DNA from: an uncultured Muribaculaceae bacterium
GTDB taxonomy: Bacteria; Bacteroidota; Bacteroidia; Bacteroidales; Muribaculaceae
Length of the DNA: 64,000 nt
Assembly: GCA_910579675.1 (NCBI GenBank)
Contig: CAJTUF010000001.1
Location: 145,717 to 209,716, forward strand
Direction of reading: 5' to 3'
Positions 58,313-64,000 of the stretch are shown here, one piece after another; positions within the stretch are counted from its first letter, which is position 1; the number at the start of each line of letters is the position of its first letter. The position numbers and the translations under genes were made by a program. The notes under the pieces were generated by a model. That model saw only the letters and a program-made list of their open reading frames with translations. It was not told the origin of the DNA and searched no databases.

Positions 58313-60631
58313 TCAGTTTACCTCGATTTCGTCAACAAAGAGGAAACCGGGCTTGCCCTTGCCGGGGTGCCAGTCGGGGATCACCTTTAGGGTGCCGGCT
58401 GTGACTTTCACATAGCGGGCCTCCGTGGCGGGGAAAGAGAGTGCGTGGCGCATGATGCCGCTGGTATGGGCGGTGGGCACGGGATATGATTCCGAAGCGA
58501 CCTTGACAAAGGTCTTGCCATCGTTGCTCACCTCAATCTCCATGCCGGTTGCATCAAACACCCAGTCGCCGGTGGTGACGCAGCTGCGGATCACAACTTC
58601 CGACACCTGCTGCTCGCTGCCGAGGTCGATCACTGCCACCATGTCGTCGCCGTTGAAGCCTACCCAGTCGCCGTTGCCATAGCCGCTGGTGCCAAACTTG
58701 CCATCAACGAGGGTCTGCCCACCCTTGGCCTCATAACGCTTGTTGGGAGCGTTGACGAGAGTCACGGGCTGTGAGGTGGCTTTGTTAAACGATACGCTGT
58801 CGACAAACACACGGCTGTTGCCACTCGTGCGCACTGCCACTGCTTTGATCACGGCATTGTCGTGAAGAGCCACGGGGCCTTCATAGAGAGTGGCGGCATC
58901 GGTGGGTTCGGCACCGTCGAGGGTGTAGTAGATCGGCGCACTGTCGGCGGTGGCAAGCTCAAGGGTAATAGCGTGGTCGCCTTCGGCGGGGGTCAAAGTA
59001 CCTTCCACGTCAAAGATATGACGGGCGTAGTTGTAGCCGTTGGCCTTATACTGCTCGATGAGCTGGGGCACTCGGGCGGCAAATGCCCGGTAGTCCTTGG
59101 GGGCATCGGCCCACTGTACTTCGCTCAGAGCGGCCATACGCGGAAGCTCCATATACTGCACCTGCGAGAAGGTGGGAATATACTCTGTCCAGAGATTGGC
59201 CTGGACGCCAACGATGTGCTTGCCCTCTTCGGGTGTAAGTTCGGCGGGAACAGGCTCGTAGTTGTAGACACGCTCCACCGGTACATAGCCGCCGATTGCA
59301 TCGGGTTCGTTGGCACGGTCGAGGGTCTGGTAGTAGTCGAAATAGAGATAGCTGTTGGGGGTCATGATCACATCATGGCCGCGACGGGCTGCCTCGATGC
59401 CGCCTGCCTCACCGCGCCAGGACATAACTACTGCGCCGGGGGCAAGGCCACCTTCGAGGGTCTCATCCCAGCCTATCATCTTGCGGCCCTTGCTGGTGAG
59501 GAAATCGCTGGCATGGTGGATCACATGGCTCTGAAGCTTCTCCTCCTTGGTGCCATGGCTGTCGGCTTTGAGGCCGAGCTCACGGATCTTGGCCTGACAC
59601 TTCGGACACGATTCCCAACGGGTCTTCGGACATTCGTCGCCGCCTACATGGATATATTCCGAGGGGAAGATGTCGAGGATCTCTGTGAACACATCGTCAA
59701 GAAACTTATAGGTGGAGTCGTTGCCCGCACAGAGAACATCATCGCTAACGCCCCACTGCTGCCACACTTCGTAAGAGCCACCGGTGCAGCCGAGCTCAGG
59801 ATAAGCCTTGAGGGCACCGAGCATATGGCCGGGCAGATCAATCTCGGGGATAACGGTGATATGGCGGTCGGCGGCATACTTCACTATTTCGCGTGCCTCC
59901 TCCTGGGTGTAGAAACCTTCCACGGGGATACCGTCATACTTGCCGCTGTTATGGCCTATTACTGTGCCATCGCGCTTCGAGCCGAGCTCTGTGAGGAGCG
60001 GGCGGCTCTTGATCTCTATGCGCCACCCCTGGTCGTCGGTCAGATGCCAGTGGAGAGTATTGATGTTGTGGAGAGCCATCATGTCGATGAAGCTCTTTAC
60101 TGAATCGACAGGGAAGAAATGACGCGAAACATCGAAGTGGGCGCCACGGTAGGAAAAGCGGGGTTCGTCGGTAATGGTTACAGGAGGGAATGCCACATCA
60201 CTCTCCTTAGCTTCAGGAATCGACTTGCGGAGTGTCTGGATGCCGTAGAATGTACCGGCATCGCTGGCGCCGTTGATATCGATGCTGCCGGAGTTGACGG
60301 TGAGCACATATCCTTCGGGATTATCGCCGCCAAGCTCGTCGCGCAACAATATCACATTCTCGCCCGGAGCCTTGTCGGTCACTGTGAGTTCGTGACCTGT
60401 GAGCTGCTTGATATACGATGCAAGATGCTCAGCATCATTTTTAAGACCCTCGTTGCCCGCTGGATAAGCGATAGTGGTCGACCCGTCGAGCACAAACGAC
60501 TCGCCGCTGCCTTCAGTCACCTGATGAGGCAACGGAATCACATTGTAAGACGCTGTTTGATCCACCTTATGACTGCACGACGACACCACGGCCGCAGCTG
60601 CCACTAAGGCGAAAAGATTAAGTTTCGTCAT
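58313..60631 (-). CDS. GH20 beta-N-acetylhexosaminidase lipoprotein
   Basis: 772 residues. A lipoprotein signal (S-S-C, C19) precedes a small GH20b domain (about 25-155), then the TIM barrel with F-D-V-S-R-H-F-F-P, H-L-T-D-D-Q-G-W-R and the catalytic pair D332-E333 in H-V-G-G-D-E-C. A chitobiase-type C-terminal region and an F5/8-type-C (CBM32-like) lectin domain (about 620-772; W-V-G-F-N-G, E-A-R-Y-V-K-V-T) follow. The enzyme would release N-acetylglucosamine or N-acetylgalactosamine from host or dietary glycans at the cell surface. A -7 box lies 43 bp upstream; the convergent terminator lies beyond its 3' end. Confidence 0.94.
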   Translation of the reverse strand: MTKLNLFALVAAAAVVSSCSHKVDQTASYNVIPLPHQVTEGSGESFVLDGSTTIAYPAGNEGLKNDAEHLASYIKQLTGHELTVTDKAPGENVILLRDELGGDNPEGYVLTVNSGSIDINGASDAGTFYGIQTLRKSIPEAKESDVAFPPVTITDEPRFSYRGAHFDVSRHFFPVDSVKSFIDMMALHNINTLHWHLTDDQGWRIEIKSRPLLTELGSKRDGTVIGHNSGKYDGIPVEGFYTQEEAREIVKYAADRHITVIPEIDLPGHMLGALKAYPELGCTGGSYEVWQQWGVSDDVLCAGNDSTYKFLDDVFTEILDIFPSEYIHVGGDECPKTRWESCPKCQAKIRELGLKADSHGTKEEKLQSHVIHHASDFLTSKGRKMIGWDETLEGGLAPGAVVMSWRGEAGGIEAARRGHDVIMTPNSYLYFDYYQTLDRANEPDAIGGYVPVERVYNYEPVPAELTPEEGKHIVGVQANLWTEYIPTFSQVQYMELPRMAALSEVQWADAPKDYRAFAARVPQLIEQYKANGYNYARHIFDVEGTLTPAEGDHAITLELATADSAPIYYTLDGAEPTDAATLYEGPVALHDNAVIKAVAVRTSGNSRVFVDSVSFNKATSQPVTLVNAPNKRYEAKGGQTLVDGKFGTSGYGNGDWVGFNGDDMVAVIDLGSEQQVSEVVIRSCVTTGDWVFDATGMEIEVSNDGKTFVKVASESYPVPTAHTSGIMRHALSFPATEARYVKVTAGTLKVIPDWHPGKGKPGFLFVDEIEVN

Positions 60632-60673
60632 GAAATAGATTGGTAGTATGGATTGGTTTGTTTATAACTTCTG

Positions 60674-60681
60674 CAAAGATA
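60674..60681 (-). promoter_or_regulatory. -7 box upstream of the GH20 gene
   Basis: The minus strand reads TATCTTTG, an exact TAnnTTTG match, 42 bp before the ATG. The rest of the 60632-60912 gap is AT-rich with no convincing gene. Confidence 0.52.
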
Positions 60682-60912
60682 ACATATTTAGACGAAAGAA
60701 AGCCATTAAACCAATAAAAAACGGCCATATATATGTGTGTGTGAGTAAAACAAGGTGCATTTTTGTGACACAAAAATGACACTGTGACACTAAAAATGAC
60801 ACCAATTTTTCCCCATTTTTGGGGATATTTTGGTAATTTCTTAACCGTTTCTTAGACAATCCAAGCCTCAGTGAGGTTTCTATCTCACTGAGGCTTAGGT
60901 TATTGACGTTAG

Positions 60913-60985
60913 AGCCGCGAGTGGGACTCGAACCCACGACCTTTTCGTTACGAATGAAATGCTCTACCGACTGAGCTATTGCGGC
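60913..60985 (-). tRNA. tRNA-Thr (anticodon CGT)
   Basis: On the minus strand: acceptor GCCGCAA, TA, D-arm GCTC...GAGC, anticodon loop TTCGTAA (anticodon CGT, reads ACG), T-arm GTGGG-TTCGAGT-CCCAC, acceptor TCGCGGC and discriminator T, CCA not encoded. The fold is complete but has two A-C pairs (6:67 and 31:39). It stands in the 425-bp gap between GH20 and DUF4270; a 91-residue frame running through it is not a gene. Confidence 0.93.
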
Positions 60986-61056
60986 TTATGGCTGCGGCAG
61001 CAGCCGTGGTCATTCAGAGCCTAACAGTTTTCAGCTCTTTAGCGGATGCAAAGTTA

Positions 61057-62478
61057 CTAAAAATTTACGGTTTCAGTGCTATAAGTGAGCTTTAATTTTG
61101 CTTCATCAAGCTTAAGACGTGCCATTGTCGGTCCATCAATATTGGGCCCGACTGCAGTGATTATCTCAACAGTCTGATACGAACTGTTTGTATATGTTTC
61201 GGTTGAAACCTGAACAGGCACGAGCGAGAAGGTAGAAAGCTCTTCACGTTTCTCATTGTCAAATTCTTCCTCCATCATATACATCATATAAGGGCGCAGA
61301 CCGGAAAACACATATCGACCGTTGGTAGAATCGTAGGCAGCTATAAATGATGTCTTGTTGTCGGGAATATCTTGCTCGTCGAAGAATTTATCGCGATCGC
61401 TCGACGGCACAAGAAGCAGGTGGCTTGGAGGCTCAATACCATAGTCGTTGGTTATCTCCTCAGCAGGAATCGTCAGCGACAGTGAGTTGACAACACCCAT
61501 CGATCCAATAGTGCCGGTAGTAAACGATGAGATAACATCGTCGATAGGAATCTTGATACGGCTCTCATAGCCGAGAGGGCCAACGAGAAGGGCCTCTTTA
61601 GAGGCAAGGTCCGATAAATACGGATCAATCTTGAAGTGCAGATTATTATTGGTGAGCACTTCGGGTGTCGAAGCCGCGATGATATCGGTATAATAAATGG
61701 TGGTGTCACGCTCCTCTCCCGATGTATTGGTATAGCGGGTATTGGAGTGGTAATACATCACAACGCGGGTGTTGAAGATGTTGGTCACACGACCAGAGCC
61801 AAACGAATTGGCAACATATACTCCCGGAAAGAGTGAGGCAAATGCTTCGGGGGATGTGAAAAGTTCCGGATTGCTGCGATAGGTCTTCACATACTCCTGA
61901 CCATACGACAACGGCAACTTAGCCTCTATGATATGCACCCCTATGTCCTCGAGTGAATCGGAATAAAGGAGATTGGAAGAGTAGACGCTCGACGATACCG
62001 GACTCGACGGATCGTAATAGCCCGTGGGATCAAACGAGCTCGTAAGCTTTTCAGGGAGCTGTCGGGTAAGGGCAAAGACATTCACTCCCATCGGGAGCAT
62101 TGAGTCGCCGGTGATCTTGTCCGAGTAAAAACGGAGCATGAGCGACAATGAGTCAACCGTAGCAGGAGTAACACCCGTAGTGTCGAAATCGGCTGAGGGC
62201 ATGAGCTGTGTTACGAAGTCGCTGCTCAGCGATCCGTACTTGCGAGCCTGGATATTACCAATGAGCTGGGAAAGGGTGCGCGAGCGCAAGTCGCCCGTGG
62301 TCACCGATTGGCCGGTAATGGTAAAAGTCGAATCGACCACAATATTGCTCTCGTCGGTAACAAGCGAAGAACCAATGTTCGACACATCGTCGTTGCACGA
62401 CGCAAGCGACATGGAGAGGGGTGCAAGAGTCAGAAACAAGCGTAAGAGGAGGCGCTTTTTCGACGGAAGAGATGTCAT
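61057..62478 (-). CDS. DUF4270-family lipoprotein
   Basis: 473 residues. A lipoprotein signal (L-A-S-C with C28) is followed by N-D-D-V-S-N-I-G-S-S-L, then a beta-rich region with T-V-D-S-L-S-L-M-L-R-F-Y-S-D near 105, all as in the DUF4270 family of Bacteroidetes. The function is unknown; it is probably tethered to the outer membrane. In many Bacteroidales this gene is next to the short GT5 protein and the pantothenate genes, and the GT5 gene is 63 bp upstream here, so the order is ancestral. Confidence 0.86.
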   Translation of the reverse strand: MTSLPSKKRLLLRLFLTLAPLSMSLASCNDDVSNIGSSLVTDESNIVVDSTFTITGQSVTTGDLRSRTLSQLIGNIQARKYGSLSSDFVTQLMPSADFDTTGVTPATVDSLSLMLRFYSDKITGDSMLPMGVNVFALTRQLPEKLTSSFDPTGYYDPSSPVSSSVYSSNLLYSDSLEDIGVHIIEAKLPLSYGQEYVKTYRSNPELFTSPEAFASLFPGVYVANSFGSGRVTNIFNTRVVMYYHSNTRYTNTSGEERDTTIYYTDIIAASTPEVLTNNNLHFKIDPYLSDLASKEALLVGPLGYESRIKIPIDDVISSFTTGTIGSMGVVNSLSLTIPAEEITNDYGIEPPSHLLLVPSSDRDKFFDEQDIPDNKTSFIAAYDSTNGRYVFSGLRPYMMYMMEEEFDNEKREELSTFSLVPVQVSTETYTNSSYQTVEIITAVGPNIDGPTMARLKLDEAKLKLTYSTETVNF

Positions 62479-62541
62479 TGTAAGATGAATGTTGGGGAGA
62501 ATGTTGGAGAGATTAAGTATGGGAGAGAGAATTTATATGCG

Positions 62542-63375
62542 TCAATCTTCATCTGCCACACCGAGCAGACCACGATACAATTCATTGGTCGAGTCGGCGA
62601 AAGATTGAAGATCTGCATTGTATGGCATAAAGGGTTTGCCGGTCGACTTGGCAAATTCAATGAGTTCGGGCGACACATTTTCGTCACCTTGTACTATAGC
62701 ATCGGCATAAGTCATGGCAATGCGATGGAGATCATCAACACCGACTGGACCTTCTCCCAGAGCAGCGAGATCGCCGGGAGCGAAACCGGGAGCGAGAAGA
62801 GAAAGAAATGACTCATCGAGTGTGCCTTCAAACCCTTCGCTACGGAGAGTATATACCACCTTAGCTTCAGCAAACGATGGATCGTCTACCATCATCCGTT
62901 TCATGAACAAAGGTGCCAAAGCGGTAATCCAACCCATACATTGGACAACTGCTGGCTCCCAACGCAATTTCTTTACAGTCTCGACCACGCCGCGCACAAA
63001 AAATATCATGCGCTCATGGTTCTCCTCGGCCATCGACACTGTCTCGAGTGGAGCTGATGCGCCACTTGACGTAGTGAAATAATCGTCAGAGTCAATGAAG
63101 TACACCTGCATACGCGAGGGCTGCAACGTAGCCACCTTGATAATCAGCGGATGGTCAGTGTCATCAATTATTATATTCATTCCCGAGAGGCGGATCACCT
63201 CATGGAGTTGATTGCGGCGTTCGTTGATGCAGCCGTATTTAGGCATGAAGGTCCTCACTTCAAAGCCACGTTCTTGCATACTCACAGGGAGTTGCTTGCC
63301 GAGCGACGCCATAGGGGTCTCAGCAAGATAGGGTGTGATTTCCTGTGAGATGTACAGGATTTTGTTATTCTTCAT
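62542..63375 (-). CDS. Short starch/glycogen synthase-like GT5 catalytic-domain protein
   Basis: 277 residues, with the N-terminal GT5 domain only. I-L-Y-I-S-Q-E-I-T-P-Y near the start corresponds to the ADP-glucose-synthase opening (usually with a K-x-G-G-L motif, here T-P-M-A-S-L-G-K), and V-Q-C-M-G-W-I-T-A-L-A-P-L-F-M-K-R and A-K-V-V-Y-T-L-R-S-E-G-F-E-G follow. Full glycogen synthases are about 480-600 residues with a second Rossmann domain that binds ADP-glucose; it is absent. The protein may be a conserved non-classical form. The ATG at 63375 fits the good promoter at 63448-63478. Confidence 0.78.
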   Translation of the reverse strand: MKNNKILYISQEITPYLAETPMASLGKQLPVSMQERGFEVRTFMPKYGCINERRNQLHEVIRLSGMNIIIDDTDHPLIIKVATLQPSRMQVYFIDSDDYFTTSSGASAPLETVSMAEENHERMIFFVRGVVETVKKLRWEPAVVQCMGWITALAPLFMKRMMVDDPSFAEAKVVYTLRSEGFEGTLDESFLSLLAPGFAPGDLAALGEGPVGVDDLHRIAMTYADAIVQGDENVSPELIEFAKSTGKPFMPYNADLQSFADSTNELYRGLLGVADED

Positions 63376-63447
63376 TGTCAGAGGTTGCAGGGAAGGGCAA
63401 AGAGTGTCAATCGGTTTTGCAATTGATGCTGCGCCCCTTTCCATCTG

Positions 63448-63478
63448 CAAAGATACGGCTTTTTTTTAACATGACAAA
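63448..63478 (-). promoter_or_regulatory. Bacteroidales promoter for the GT5 gene
   Basis: Minus-strand TTTG at 63475-63478 and TATCTTTG at 63448-63455 are 19 bp apart, fitting the consensus. The leader to the ATG at 63375 is about 68 nt. Confidence 0.72.
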
Positions 63479-63576
63479 ATAAGGTCCTGTCTGTCTTGCC
63501 GAATAGCACGGAAATCAGACGCCATGCTCAGCCGAGCAATCTCAATCATTCATGTAATTCAGACAATAAAAGATTA

Positions 63577-63613
63577 CGGGCGGGAGCTATGTGTCGCACA
63601 CGGCTCCCGCCCG
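63577..63613 (-). terminator. Hairpin terminator after the sigma-factor gene
   Basis: CGGGCGGGAGC at 63577-63587 pairs perfectly with GCTCCCGCCCG at 63603-63613; on the minus strand it is followed by TAATCTTTTATTG. It begins 76 bp after the sigma-factor stop. Confidence 0.72.
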
Positions 63614-63621
63614 ATTTGGGG

Positions 63622-63656
63622 GTATCTATCTATCAATCTATCACTTTATCTATCAT
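63622..63656. repeat. Short TATC tandem repeat
   Basis: An irregular run of about eight TATC or near-TATC units (TATCTATCTATCAATC and on) lies between the terminator and the sigma-factor stop. It is a simple-sequence repeat, not part of a gene. Confidence 0.6.
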
Positions 63657-63688
63657 TCATGAGTTTTGGCTGAGGGAGGTAATGAGGG

Positions 63689-64000
63689 TCAGCAGGCGTA
63701 GTCGGCAAAGCGCTCCTGAAGCTGCTGGCGGGCAAAGAAGATGCGGCTCTTGACGGTGCCGAGGGGCAGATCCATCTTTTCGGCGATCTCCTGGTATTTG
63801 TAACCGGCGACATGCATCGAGAAGGGCACGCGGTATTTCTCATCGAAGGAGTTGATCGCGTCGGTGATCTCCCCAGCCGTCAGCGACCCCTCGGGTGTCT
63901 CAAACGCCGTGTCCTGACACAGGTTGAGGTGGTAGCAGTCGTCGGTGCTGTCGTTGACTATCTGCGCGCGGGTGGTGCGGCGGTAGTTGTTGATGAAGAT
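63689..64000 (-). CDS. ECF-type sigma factor (C-terminal part, partial)
   Basis: 104 residues reaching the window edge, ending TGA at 63689. Reading starts with I-F-I-N-N-Y-R-R, the end of region 2, then continues through a variable acidic linker to region 4: F-S-M-H-V-A-G-Y-K-Y-Q-E-I-A-E-K-M and G-T-V-K-S-R-I-F-F-A-R-Q-Q-L, the helix-turn-helix that binds the -35 element. The motif order and spacing are those of extracytoplasmic-function sigma factors common in Bacteroidetes. The N-terminus (region 2) is outside the window. The frame was read directly on the minus strand. Confidence 0.9.
   Translation of the reverse strand: MFINNYRRTTRAQIVNDSTDDCYHLNLCQDTAFETPEGSLTAGEITDAINSFDEKYRVPFSMHVAGYKYQEIAEKMDLPLGTVKSRIFFARQQLQERFADYAC

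Noticed and set aside
58862..60103. 413-residue open frame antisense to GH20
   Set aside because: It lies wholly within the well-supported GH20 gene.
60662..60937. 91-residue frame on the minus strand
   Set aside because: It runs through the tRNA-Thr gene and has no promoter or composition of a real gene.
63622..63656. Possible CRISPR-like or regulatory repeat (TATC units)
   Set aside because: The units are 4 bp with no spacers; this is a simple-sequence repeat.

Overview
The window is a piece of a chromosome from a GC-rich member of the Bacteroidales, most likely a Muribaculaceae-like gut bacterium (inference). The evidence is the repeated -7 promoter box TAnnTTTG, type III glutamine synthetase, the LL-diaminopimelate aminotransferase route, a DUF4270 lipoprotein beside a short GT5 protein, a NamZ-type muramidase, a DPP-IV peptidase, MINPP-type phytase and many SusCD-independent outer-membrane porins. 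No phage, transposase, rRNA operon or CRISPR array is visible. There is one tRNA (Thr, anticodon CGT).

Layout. 0-3.3 kb: end of a TRIC-like channel gene, a MINPP phosphatase, two small proteins and an OprP-like porin. 3.3-9.4 kb (+): thrA-thrC, fused by a TGATG stop/start overlap with no homoserine kinase gene between them, then a small helical protein, an acyltransferase, a nitrilase-family amidase and Bcp peroxiredoxin. 9.4-16.6 kb (-): nitrogen and lysine/cell-wall genes dapF, dapL, glnN and a PurF-like amidotransferase, then rpsP with a long Ala/Glu tail. 16.7-19.8 kb (+): a putative porin and an anchored substrate-binding protein. 19.8-31.5 kb (-): a long same-strand run of kdsB, an M16B subunit, namZ, a sodium/solute symporter, a WYL regulator, trmD, and a polymer O-acetylation set (SGNH hydrolase, MBOAT acyltransferase, two DHHW proteins).

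31.6-45.6 kb (+): a receiver/PPDK-N fusion protein with a coiled-coil neighbour, DPP-IV, an unknown membrane protein, miaA, an unknown secreted protein, an AraC regulator and a GH2 glycosidase. 45.6-47.0 kb is the most unusual part: an AT-rich YafQ-type toxin-antitoxin pair sits between two nearly identical, directly repeated, hairpin-rich elements of about 310 bp with 18-bp terminal inverted repeats. Fragments of the same element supply the 3' ends of both outer genes. 47.0-58.3 kb: a secreted EEP nuclease/phosphatase, a large TPR protein, a VanX-like dipeptidase, NDH-2, a Spy-like protein, PcrA helicase, NspC, a GT2 glycosyltransferase and RadC. 58.3-64 kb (-): a GH20 hexosaminidase, tRNA-Thr, DUF4270, the short GT5 protein and the end of an ECF sigma factor.

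Overall the region is mostly housekeeping metabolism (threonine, lysine/DAP, glutamine, Kdo, polyamine) mixed with envelope and glycan functions. The repeat-bounded toxin-antitoxin island, the receiver/PPDK-N protein and the O-acetylation set are the parts that most deserve a second look. Identities are from reading motifs and recalled family features; no database search was run.
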